The notes below the pieces were generated by a model. It searched no databases. It was not told where the DNA came from and saw only the letters and a list, made by a program, of their open reading frames with translations. Positions 8,498 to 15,961 of a stretch of DNA of 25,251 bases are shown in pieces. Where the stretch lies: positions 1-25,251 of the forward strand of contig CAZHWO010000012.1 in assembly GCA_964536075.1 (NCBI GenBank), in the 5' to 3' direction. This DNA is from JAAZHK01 sp964536075. Its GTDB lineage: Bacteria > Bacillota_I > Bacilli_A > RF39 > UBA660. The number at the start of each line of letters is the position of its first letter. Position 1 is the stretch's first letter. A program made the translations under genes and the position numbers.

Positions 8498-9422
8498 CAT
8501 TGGTTCTATTTCAACTAAAGGCGTTATTATTGATGAAGATAATAAAATTCTAGCAAAAGATTATTTATGGACCAAAGGAAATCCACTAATGGCTGTTAAA
8601 GATTTATTAACGAAACTTGATAATCAAATTAAAAATATGGATATTGAAGTGGTTAGTGTCGGAACAACAGGATCAGCCAGAAAATTGATTGGAACCATGC
8701 TAGATGCGGCAATCGTTAAAAATGAGATAACGGCCCATGCTAGTGGAACTACTTCTTTATATCCTGATGTTAAAACGATCTTTGAAATTGGAGGACAGGA
8801 TTCAAAAATTATTTTAATAGAAAATGGCATAGTGGTGGATTATGCCATGAATACCTTATGTGCTGCCGGAACAGGGGCTTTTTTATCTAGTCAGGCTAGA
8901 CGACTAGATATTAATGTAGAAGATTTTGGGGATATCGCTCTTACTTCAAAAAATAAAGTGAAAATTGCCGCTCGTTGCACCGTCTTTGCGGAATCGGATT
9001 TAGTCCATAAAGCGCAGATGGGCTATAAAAAAGAAGATATTGTGGCCGGACTATGCCATAGTGTAGTCATTAATTATTTAAATAATGTTGGTAAAGGAAA
9101 AAAGATTAAACCGCCAATTATTTTTCAAGGTGGGGTTAGTAAAAATAAAGGCGTGGTTAAAGCTTTTGAAGAAGTAACTAAAGAGCATATTATGGTTGAT
9201 CCTAACGGTCATTTAATGGGAGCTTTAGGGGTAGCTATTCTGGCCAGAAAAAGCGGTATTATCAAAGAATTTAAGTTCAATATTATTAATTATAATTTTA
9301 AAACGGAAGCTTTGGAATGTGGCAAATGCCCCAATAATTGTGAAATTATTTGTATAAAGAGAGATGAAGAATTAATTGATGCCTGGGGTAATCGTTGTGA
9401 GAATGGTTCTTTAACAAAATAA
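8472..9422 (+). CDS. ATP-dependent activase (BadF/BadG/HgdC family)
   Basis: The 316-residue protein has an ASKHA-type ATPase fold. It shows phosphate-binding loop 1 GIDIGSISTKG (7-17), loop 2 EIGGQDSK (105-112), and the two cysteines expected to share one [4Fe-4S] cluster across the homodimer: C130 (NTLCAAGTG) and C169 (AARCTVFAESD). FQGGVSKNKG and HLMGALGVA complete the ATPase pattern. Known relatives (HgdC, DCCP reductase) use ATP hydrolysis to push one electron at very low potential onto a dehydratase-like partner, here presumably the two upstream products. A C-terminal extension carries a further cysteine set C283-x2-C286-x3-C290-x3-C294 and GNRCENG, a feature of the large fused homologs. 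The start is supported by AAAGGA inside the preceding gene. It is the last gene before a strong terminator. Confidence 0.92.
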   Translation: MTRGYLGIDIGSISTKGVIIDEDNKILAKDYLWTKGNPLMAVKDLLTKLDNQIKNMDIEVVSVGTTGSARKLIGTMLDAAIVKNEITAHASGTTSLYPDVKTIFEIGGQDSKIILIENGIVVDYAMNTLCAAGTGAFLSSQARRLDINVEDFGDIALTSKNKVKIAARCTVFAESDLVHKAQMGYKKEDIVAGLCHSVVINYLNNVGKGKKIKPPIIFQGGVSKNKGVVKAFEEVTKEHIMVDPNGHLMGALGVAILARKSGIIKEFKFNIINYNFKTEALECGKCPNNCEIICIKRDEELIDAWGNRCENGSLTK

Positions 9423-9446
9423 AGGGAAGATCATCTTCCCTTTTCC
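9421..9446 (+). terminator. Terminator of the dehydratase/activase operon
   Basis: The stop codon TAA runs straight into a near-perfect palindrome: arms AAAGGGAAGAT (9421-9431) and ATCTTCCCTTT (9433-9443), forming a GGGAAG stem, followed by TTTT and a pyrimidine-rich run. It is a convincing intrinsic terminator. Confidence 0.8.
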
Positions 9447-9542
9447 CTTTTGTTCTTCTTACAAAAACCGTCTCCGGTATTATCATTATATGTTATATAT
9501 GTAAAGTTAACAATAATATACACTTTTTTGTTTTGCTATTTA

Positions 9543-9584
9543 CGTAAAACAATAAAGGAACCATTGTTCCTTTATTGTTTTACG
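9543..9584. repeat. Perfect 19-bp inverted repeat with 4-base loop
   Basis: The arms CGTAAAACAATAAAGGAAC (9543-9561) and its exact complement (9566-9584) enclose the loop CATT. No T-run directly follows on either strand, though the plus side is loosely T-rich 15-30 bases on. It sits about 100 bases after the operon terminator and about 150 bases past the stop of the convergent VWA gene. It could be a bidirectional terminator, a processing structure or a small palindromic element. The rest of the 9445-9736 gap shows no gene. Confidence 0.7.
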
Positions 9585-9710
9585 ACTAGTTATATATTTT
9601 TATATTTTTTCCTCTTTAACAAACAATTCAAACACTTTAATGCCTTTCTTTAATAAACAATTAAATTTTTGATAAAATTATTCCATAACCTATAAGATTG
9701 AATATATATT

Positions 9711-9737
9711 GAAAAAAGTTAATAAATCAACTTTTCT
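9711..9737 (-). terminator. Probable terminator of the VWA gene and cluster
   Basis: On the minus strand AAAAGTT and AACTTTT form a 7-bp stem around an 8-base AT loop, directly after the stop codon, with the second arm running into a T-run. It has only one GC pair, so it is weak by composition. Confidence 0.4.
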
Positions 9738-12361
9738 CAATTATTAAAATATAATAAATCATATTCAAGCGAAGGTGTTATTCTAATCGGTAGACCCGAA
9801 TTAGGATAATAATCATTTTCTTTAGTAAGACAAGTATCCTTTTTACATTCTAAATCAATATATCTTTTTTCACCAGGATAATTATTATCATAAACACCTA
9901 TATAGTATAAATTAGGATTTTCTATATCTTGAACTAAACTTATTGCATTTATTGCATGAAAGTCTACAGAAATCACAGGAGCATCTTTATCTTTCATTCT
10001 AGTTATTAATATATTTATAAATGCCGGCCCGCCACTATATTTTATAGTTTCAGTTCCTAAAACACTTTTCATCCATAATAGAAAGTTTAAACTTGAGGAA
10101 TAGTGACTTACCGTATTTTGTTTAATAAATCCTGCATATATTGCATTTAACATTTGCTTATCATCATTTTCAATAACATTACTTGTTTGCATAATATCTT
10201 CATTAAGTAATATATCAACATAAGTAGAATAATTAAATCCATATTCTTTTATCTGTTCTGCCTTATCTAAACTAGTTTTCACAGCTTCCACATATTCATA
10301 AATACCTGACCTTTCAATTGCAGAACGATATATCGGATTATATACTAGTGAATCATTTTCAAGAACTCTTAAATCTGCTGGGTTTTCTTCTTTAAAATAT
10401 TCAAATCCAAAAGTATATTTTAATTCATTCGTTTTTAAAGTGTAATCATATAGATTAGTATAATCCTTAAAATAAGTATTAGTTAAATCATAAGCATAAG
10501 AGGTGTTTTTACCGGCAGTTATTCTTCCTACTTTTAATGGTAATACTTTTTTGTAATATAATTGTGCAAATGTAGCCATGCCATAACAATGACCACCATT
10601 TGATAAATTAGTTCCATAGTTTGTAAATGAAAAACCATCTCTATTCACTATAAAACCACTATCAGCTATAAGTATACCATCAGTTTCATTATCATCATCT
10701 ATATTCACTAAATCATTATTTAATTCTGTTCCAATGCTGTCAAACAGTTCAGTTAAACCACTTGCATTAGCAGAAGAATAAAATTTGCAGCCTGTACCAT
10801 TTGATATATTAGCAAGTGGAGCGTTATACGATCCTCCTCCAAAACCAATTGTACATATCCTAATATTACTATCTACTGCTTTGTTAATTATTTTTTTAGA
10901 ATTACTATTCAACGAATCATCTTGTCCATCAGTTAAAAGAACTATATATTTATAATCACTATCTTTTGAAAATTCTTCTATACCACTTGTTAAGGCGTTA
11001 GTTATATTAGTTCCTTCTTGACTAGTAATAAATTTGCCATACATGTTTTTTAGTTTTGACTTTATTGAACCGACTTCACTGCCAATTGATAAAGCATTCG
11101 CATAATCATTTCTAAATTCAGATAATCCCATTTGATAATTACTTTTTTCTAATTTTGTTACTAATTCGCTTGTTACTGTAAATCTTTTGCCCGTAGAATC
11201 AAACCCATCTAATTCTGTTTCGCCAAACAAACCGCCTGGATTCTCTTTCCCTGTAATTTCTGCATATTGTTCATCAGTATATAAACTCCATGAATTATCA
11301 AGAATAAATAATATTTGAGTTGTGGGCGTTTCTTTAACTAATGTTAAATCACCCACTACATAATGGGAAAAATGTTTCAATGTAGTTGTTATAGTTTTAT
11401 TTATTTTATCAATAGTTGTTTCAATTTTTTCATACTTATTTTCTTTAACATTATAATAGTAAATTGATAAATTATCCTCGTTTAAACCATATTTTGCTAA
11501 TTCTTCCATAGTATATGGTATTGTGATTGTCGCTTCTGTCATAGTAGCTTGAGTATAAAAGGTGTATAACTTGTTTATTAACCCTACTTTGTTACTAATT
11601 TTTGTATTTTCATTGATTACAGCTATCGTACTATCTATATCGCCTGTTCCGGTAATCTTTATACTAATATTATTTGAATTAATATCATAAGTTCCCTGTT
11701 CATATTGTTTTGCTTTTTGATTCCACTCATCATCAATTTCAACTTCATAGTCTTGATCTGAAGCTAATTCTTTATTAATAATATCAAAGGGAATTACATT
11801 ATATGATTTACTTATTTTTTTCAGTTTGTAAGAAGCTGTTATTTTGCAATTACCAACATCTTCGGTTAAGTTCCATACAAGTTCTAAACCATCTCTTTTT
11901 ATCTCACCACAATTAGTAGTATATTTTATTTTATCAATATTTTTTTCATCAGAAAAATTTATACCTAATTTTATATTAGTTTGAGTTACAATTGTCAAAT
12001 CTTGTGCAGAATATTCTTTATTCCAACTTAGTCTTGCAAATCCAACTAAATAATTAAAAATAACTAATCCTGCTATTAAAAGAACTAAACAACTTACACT
12101 AATAATACATTGCTTTTGGTTCCTTACAACAAATTCTTTTGTTTTATTTAACAATGGTTTTATAGGATTATTTCGGGCAAGTTTTTCTGATAATAACTGA
12201 CTTGTTGTTTGACTAACTTGCTGTTGCTGATTTACAAACTCATTTGTAACATTACCAAATTTTTTTGGTTTTTCGACTTGTTGTTTTTCAATTTTAAAAC
12301 CACATTCTGAACAAAAATCCGCATTTAAATTAATATTTTTCCCACATTCTGGACAAAACAT
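9737..12361 (-). CDS. Zinc-ribbon, single-pass membrane, VWA protein with putative papain-like C-terminal domain
   Basis: The 874-residue protein starts at the ATG at 12361, chosen because GAGG lies 8 bases before it; a GTG three codons upstream overlaps the ribosome binding site. In order it has a zinc ribbon with C3, C6, C17 and C20, a Gln-rich linker, and a membrane segment (about 85-107). A beta-rich stalk follows (about 115-340), then a von Willebrand factor A domain (about 350-550). The VWA domain keeps a complete metal site: D355-x-S357-x-S359, T451 (GTN) and D478 (LLTDGQDD). Beyond it, C592 in NGGHCYGMA, H802 in VDFHAINAI and D825 in YYIGVYDNNYPG have the order and setting of a papain-like Cys/His/Asp triad, so a peptidase or transglutaminase-like domain is inferred. 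The zinc ribbon would be inside the cell and the VWA and C-terminus outside. It is the last gene of the minus-strand cluster, following a broken zinc-ribbon gene. Confidence 0.85.
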   Translation of the reverse strand: MFCPECGKNINLNADFCSECGFKIEKQQVEKPKKFGNVTNEFVNQQQQVSQTTSQLLSEKLARNNPIKPLLNKTKEFVVRNQKQCIISVSCLVLLIAGLVIFNYLVGFARLSWNKEYSAQDLTIVTQTNIKLGINFSDEKNIDKIKYTTNCGEIKRDGLELVWNLTEDVGNCKITASYKLKKISKSYNVIPFDIINKELASDQDYEVEIDDEWNQKAKQYEQGTYDINSNNISIKITGTGDIDSTIAVINENTKISNKVGLINKLYTFYTQATMTEATITIPYTMEELAKYGLNEDNLSIYYYNVKENKYEKIETTIDKINKTITTTLKHFSHYVVGDLTLVKETPTTQILFILDNSWSLYTDEQYAEITGKENPGGLFGETELDGFDSTGKRFTVTSELVTKLEKSNYQMGLSEFRNDYANALSIGSEVGSIKSKLKNMYGKFITSQEGTNITNALTSGIEEFSKDSDYKYIVLLTDGQDDSLNSNSKKIINKAVDSNIRICTIGFGGGSYNAPLANISNGTGCKFYSSANASGLTELFDSIGTELNNDLVNIDDDNETDGILIADSGFIVNRDGFSFTNYGTNLSNGGHCYGMATFAQLYYKKVLPLKVGRITAGKNTSYAYDLTNTYFKDYTNLYDYTLKTNELKYTFGFEYFKEENPADLRVLENDSLVYNPIYRSAIERSGIYEYVEAVKTSLDKAEQIKEYGFNYSTYVDILLNEDIMQTSNVIENDDKQMLNAIYAGFIKQNTVSHYSSSLNFLLWMKSVLGTETIKYSGGPAFINILITRMKDKDAPVISVDFHAINAISLVQDIENPNLYYIGVYDNNYPGEKRYIDLECKKDTCLTKENDYYPNSGLPIRITPSLEYDLLYFNN

Positions 12362-12374
12362 ATTTTTCACCTCT

Positions 12375-12825
12375 TTATTCTATATAACTATTGCAGTATT
12401 CGCATCTTCCAATTTTTTCAACTAATTTGTTATTAGCGTAACAATTAGAACACTTAACCACTCTAATATGTTTTTCTGTTTCTTTGGCCTTTTCTTCATT
12501 CTTTCTTTTATCTTTAAGAACATCATATATTCTATTTTCTTCAATAGACAACTGGAAGATATCTTCTTTTAGTCAGGGTCTTAATGTCATTAATTACTTT
12601 ATATTTACTTAAATTCATTTTTTTAGCAATCTCATCTAAATTTTCAATTTCTTTGTTAACAATTATGCTAATATAACGGCGATATTTTTCGCCTTTATAT
12701 TTTTGAAAAAATGAGATTATTAAAACAATGAATCCTAATATAAAAAGACTAATTGCTGAAGAAAAAGTTTTTTGACCTACTGTAAAAACTTTCTTTTGTA
12801 TTACTATTATAATTTGAGTAATCCA
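12375..12825 (-). pseudogene. Frameshifted winged-helix/zinc-ribbon membrane protein gene
   Basis: Three frames must be joined to give one sensible protein. An ATG at 12825 opens MDYSNYNSNTK. After a slip near 12786-12798 the next frame reads VFTVGQKTFSS, a membrane helix (SLFILGFIVLIISFF), and a winged-helix-like section (YISIIVNKEIENLDEIAKKM, then LSKYKVINDIKTL). After a second slip near 12563-12572 the third frame continues EDIFQLSIEENRIYDVL, a charged helix, and a C-terminal zinc ribbon C-x2-C...C-x2-C (KCSNCYANN, RCEYCNSYIE), ending in TAA at 12375. Both slips lie in A-rich runs and each needs one base removed. This arrangement matches a recurrent Firmicutes type with a membrane helix, winged helix and terminal zinc ribbon. 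It is either truly broken or carries sequencing indels. The downstream ribosome binding site is intact. Confidence 0.75.
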
Positions 12826-12832
12826 TATTTAT

Positions 12833-13399
12833 CTATCTCTGTTCTTTCAAACTTAAACTTCTTCTACAATATTTACAATTTGTACCTGATTCAGTTAATA
12901 TATTATCTGCACCACAATGTGGACAATGTACTACTTGAGTGTTTTTAGCTTTTTCTTGCTTGATTTTCATTTCTATATCATTTTTACTACGATTTTCAGC
13001 ATCAATTTGTTCTCTTGCACTTATAAATGTCTTTAAATAATTAGAAATTTTATCAATTAACTTTCTTAATGCAAGAGATATTATTAAGAATACTATTCCA
13101 ACACTAATTAAAAATTTACTGTAATTCAATAAATTAGGATAAATATCAGAACTAATAATCATATCTAAATAGGGAATATTAACACTTTTAATTGGTACTA
13201 ATTCTAATACTTTTTTTATACTTATTGGTATTAAAATTAGTACCCCAATGATAATTAAACCTACAGAAGTGGAAAAATATTTCTTTCTACTATAAACAAA
13301 ATATCTCATAATAATCAAACATACTCCAATAAACGGAAGGAAGTAACCTACCACTATTATGATAGGGAGGCTAAACAAAATTTTTAATATATGATTCAT
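12833..13399 (-). CDS. Multi-pass membrane protein with C-terminal zinc ribbon
   Basis: The protein has 188 residues with membrane segments at about 5-32 (possibly two short passes), 45-60 and 95-112. A charged, probably coiled helix follows (about 113-153), then a C-terminal zinc ribbon with C159, C162, C175 and C178 (HCPHCGADN, NCKYCRRSL). The ribbon faces the cytoplasm if the charged helix is inside. The ribosome binding site AAGGGGGTG lies 6 bases before the ATG. It is 7 bases upstream of the frameshifted winged-helix gene, which also ends in a zinc ribbon, so the two may be parts of one complex. I do not recognise a named family; the role is inferred only from the cluster. Confidence 0.8.
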   Translation of the reverse strand: MNHILKILFSLPIIIVVGYFLPFIGVCLIIMRYFVYSRKKYFSTSVGLIIIGVLILIPISIKKVLELVPIKSVNIPYLDMIISSDIYPNLLNYSKFLISVGIVFLIISLALRKLIDKISNYLKTFISAREQIDAENRSKNDIEMKIKQEKAKNTQVVHCPHCGADNILTESGTNCKYCRRSLSLKEQR

Positions 13400-13446
13400 T
13401 TTTTCACCCCCTTATTATTAAGAATATTATATCATATATTTGTGAG

Positions 13447-13487
13447 AAAAATAAAAAGATTATTTCAAAATCGAAACCAATCTTTTT
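13447..13487 (-). terminator. Intrinsic terminator after the lipoprotein gene
   Basis: On the minus strand AAAAAGATT and AATCTTTTT pair over 9 bp. A nested TTTC/GAAA pairing closes a short loop, and ATTTTTCTC follows the second arm. It lies about 10 bases beyond the stop codon, so the genes below it (13399 and on) probably need their own promoter or read-through. Confidence 0.6.
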
Positions 13488-13496
13488 ACTGTAATT

Positions 13497-14126
13497 TTAT
13501 TCAAATTCGATAGTATCTATAATAGTATGAAATTCATCTTTTGCCATTTGTTGTTCTTCGTTGCTTAATATGTTTTTCGGGATCTTTAGTATTATTTCAT
13601 AATAAACTTTGCTTTCAGAACTACCATCAAATTTTCCCATATATTCAGTATAATAAGATTCATAATAAGTAGATGATGATTCACCTAATATTTTATACAT
13701 AAATAGGTTATTGGATAATTTAATAATTGCAGGATCAGTTATTTGATACCATCTATTTAATTTGGTTTTTACATCATTTTCATTCGTTGGTGTTAATTGA
13801 TTCGTTTGAAAAAGAATCATTGCAGTATCAACTTCTTCATAATTTTCTAATTCTCCACCATTTTTTGAAAATATATAAACAGTATCTATTTCCATTGCTC
13901 CAAAACTATCTTTACTATCCCAGAAATTTGTTGGATTAGTTTTTTTAAATTTTATCTTTGCTCCCAAAATATCTAATGCAGTAAAATTCTCTGAAACGAT
14001 AATATTATTTGTTTTTTCATTGTTATTTTCTCCATCATTTAAATTATTGTTTTTTAAAAGAGAACACCCACTAACAAAGAACACTAACAATGTTAAAAAT
14101 CCAAAAGTTTTAATTAATTTTTTTAT
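13497..14126 (-). CDS. Lipoprotein of unknown function; start codon appears to be ATA
   Basis: A perfect AGGAGG (14139-14134) stands 7 bases before an ATA codon. From there the frame reads KKLIKTFGFLTLLVFFVSGC, a textbook lipoprotein signal with a basic start, hydrophobic core and lipobox cysteine at residue 21. No ATG exists nearby. The nearest standard alternative start, TTG at 14090, would remove the basic region and has no ribosome binding site. The mature part (about 188 residues) starts with an Asn/Glu-rich linker. It then has a compact domain with 'YYESYYTEYMGKF' and a final helix QQMAKDEFHTIIDTIEF, with no motif I recognise. ATG to ATA would be a one-base change, so the gene is either poorly expressed or on the way to loss. 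Gene order places it in the zinc-ribbon cluster. Confidence 0.7.
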   Translation of the reverse strand: MKKLIKTFGFLTLLVFFVSGCSLLKNNNLNDGENNNEKTNNIIVSENFTALDILGAKIKFKKTNPTNFWDSKDSFGAMEIDTVYIFSKNGGELENYEEVDTAMILFQTNQLTPTNENDVKTKLNRWYQITDPAIIKLSNNLFMYKILGESSSTYYESYYTEYMGKFDGSSESKVYYEIILKIPKNILSNEEQQMAKDEFHTIIDTIEFE

Positions 14127-14177
14127 TTTTTTACCTCCTAATACCTTATTTTTTGTAATTTATACTTACTTTTTCAC

Positions 14178-14426
14178 TTATTCATCTTCAATATAAATTT
14201 GTTTGAACTCAGTATTGTAATAAAGTTTTTTACCATCTTTAAAATATAATCATATAAAATGTTTTTCATTATTATTATCATTAACTGTTTGCATAGGTTG
14301 TTTTTCAGGTTGTTGAAAATTATTATTTTGAATAGTTTGATTCTGTATTGATGCTCCACACTTTATACAAAACTTTGAACCATCATTATTAATCGATCCA
14401 CAATTTTAACAAGTCTTACTACTCAT
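14178..14426 (-). pseudogene. Broken small N-terminal zinc-ribbon protein gene
   Basis: An 82-codon frame begins at an ATG (14426) that overlaps the stop of the preceding gene (ATGAGTAG), as is typical of coupled operon genes. It encodes MSSKTC-stop-NCGSINNDGSKFC, then IKCGASIQ. Cysteines 6, 9, 20 and 23 have the same C-x2-C-x10-C-x2-C spacing as the zinc ribbon of the VWA protein. Codon 7, inside the first CxxC, is TAA (14408-14406), and codon 59 is TGA (14252-14250), where FI-stop-LYFKDGKKLYYN suggests a lost Trp. A Gln/Asn-rich linker joins the ribbon to the short C-terminal domain. There is no later start that would save the ribbon, so this is called a pseudogene. Confidence 0.75.
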
Positions 14427-15957
14427 TTTCTTGCTCATCACTAGATTCTGAAACTTTTTTAATAAATCCTGCAAATTGATTTTGTTCGGTTAACATATCT
14501 AACATATTCCTACCTGTGCTTTGGCCACTAACACTTGTATTATTAGCACCTTGTATTCTAGGATTTGTAAGACCTGTTCTCCTTTGAATTAAATTATCGT
14601 ATTTGCTCAAATTTTCCATGTTGGATTTAGTTTCAGATTCATAGTTATGTCTTGCATTTGAATTTCTATATTTTGCATAAAATATAAAGAAATAAATTAT
14701 ACCTGCAAGAGCAAATATCCAATTATTATCAAAATCAACAAATAGCATAGCAATAATCCCTAATATTTCTACTAAGAATGACACTAAGAATAACTTTGGC
14801 ATGTGTATTGGCACACTTCCCATAGTTTCTTTTGTTCTAGCATTTACTGCAACATAATGGAGCAATTTATTATTACCTTTTACTTGTTGATAACTATATA
14901 GCCACACTGGTAAATATGCTGCTTTCCATTGTTGACCTTTAACATCTAATTGCTCAGTTCCCCAAGCGACTCCTCGATCATATTCTTTTAAAGTTTCATT
15001 TGCTTTAAATTTGGCAACATCTTTTGCTTGGTTATCTACTAAACTTTTTAATTGTTCAATATTTGTATCACGTTTTTCTGATGTATAGCCTCTTAAATAA
15101 TTTGCATCCCATTTAACAGCCTTTTCTATATCAAAAGGCATAATAGCATTAATAACATTATTTGTTTTATTTGCTGATTTATTATTTAATTTATCAGCAC
15201 TCGATTCCACTGTTAATCCCGTAACAGTTATATCAAATTCACGACTTACATCATATAAATCTGCATCATAATATCTTCTTTGACTATCGCCACTACCACG
15301 AGTGTAAGTTCTAATTAATTTTTCACCTTGTCCCCTTAAAAATGAATGAGCATTAATATCAACTACCATATATGGTAAATATACTCCCATAATATTATTA
15401 GTTGTAAATTCTTTTTTGAATTTTGGATGAGCAAAAAACTTTCTCTTTCCTACAAATTTTTCTATTTCTTTTTGGGCAGCATCTTTTGTTAAAGCAAAAG
15501 GTAATACTACATCTGGTACAGCACCATTTGGAATTTGTTGATTAACTGATAAAGTATTTCTACACCAATGGCAACGTGCTTGAGTAGCTTCACTTGTATC
15601 AATAACTACTTCAGCTGCACAACTACTACATTTTAAAGTCAAGACTTGATTAGTATCCGCAACAATATCACTAGCACCTGAGCCTACTACTTGCCCTTCT
15701 AATTTGCTTATATCTGTTTCCAATCCTGCCACTGTTTCAGGTGCAAATTCGTGTCTACAGAAATTACATCTTAATTGTCCATTATTTACATTAAGGGTAA
15801 TTTCTGTTGCTCCACATTTCGGACATTTATTTTGACCATCTTTAGCTCCTGTATCTGTTTGAACAACTCTTGGTGTATTTAGATCGGGAGACGGTTGGGT
15901 AGTTATGTCCTGATTTGGTTGTTTTACTAATTCATCTAAATTATTGCTATCTTGCAT
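14419..15957 (-). CDS. Double zinc-ribbon (TFIIB-type) membrane protein, YdjG-like
   Basis: The protein has 512 residues. After a polar N-terminus there are two zinc ribbons: C45, C48, C64, C67 and C110, C113, C129, C132. A mixed domain follows with aromatic 'GVYLPYMVVDINAHSFLRG' and 'AAYLPVWLYSYQQ' strands. Then come two membrane helices (about 384-430) and a polar tail rich in Asn and Ser. This layout, right beside a YdjI-like SPFH protein, matches B. subtilis YdjG, which forms a membrane complex with YdjH and YdjI linked to the phage-shock protein PspA. It is longer than YdjG (about 340 residues). It starts 4 bases after the SPFH gene and overlaps the start of the broken zinc-ribbon gene. 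The family and partner are fairly sure; the biological signal sensed is unknown. Confidence 0.85.
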   Translation of the reverse strand: MQDSNNLDELVKQPNQDITTQPSPDLNTPRVVQTDTGAKDGQNKCPKCGATEITLNVNNGQLRCNFCRHEFAPETVAGLETDISKLEGQVVGSGASDIVADTNQVLTLKCSSCAAEVVIDTSEATQARCHWCRNTLSVNQQIPNGAVPDVVLPFALTKDAAQKEIEKFVGKRKFFAHPKFKKEFTTNNIMGVYLPYMVVDINAHSFLRGQGEKLIRTYTRGSGDSQRRYYDADLYDVSREFDITVTGLTVESSADKLNNKSANKTNNVINAIMPFDIEKAVKWDANYLRGYTSEKRDTNIEQLKSLVDNQAKDVAKFKANETLKEYDRGVAWGTEQLDVKGQQWKAAYLPVWLYSYQQVKGNNKLLHYVAVNARTKETMGSVPIHMPKLFLVSFLVEILGIIAMLFVDFDNNWIFALAGIIYFFIFYAKYRNSNARHNYESETKSNMENLSKYDNLIQRRTGLTNPRIQGANNTSVSGQSTGRNMLDMLTEQNQFAGFIKKVSESSDEQENE

Positions 15958-15961
15958 AAAT

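Noticed and set aside
9450..9653. 67-residue plus-strand open frame after the activase operon
   Set aside because: It has no ribosome binding site, is made almost only of hydrophobic and aromatic codons from AT-rich DNA, and runs straight through the 19-bp hairpin.
14250..14408. Read-through or TGA-as-Trp recoding to rescue the small zinc-ribbon gene
   Set aside because: One of the two stops is TAA, which TGA recoding cannot explain, and the large genes of the window use TGG for Trp, with TGA as a stop (the VWA gene).
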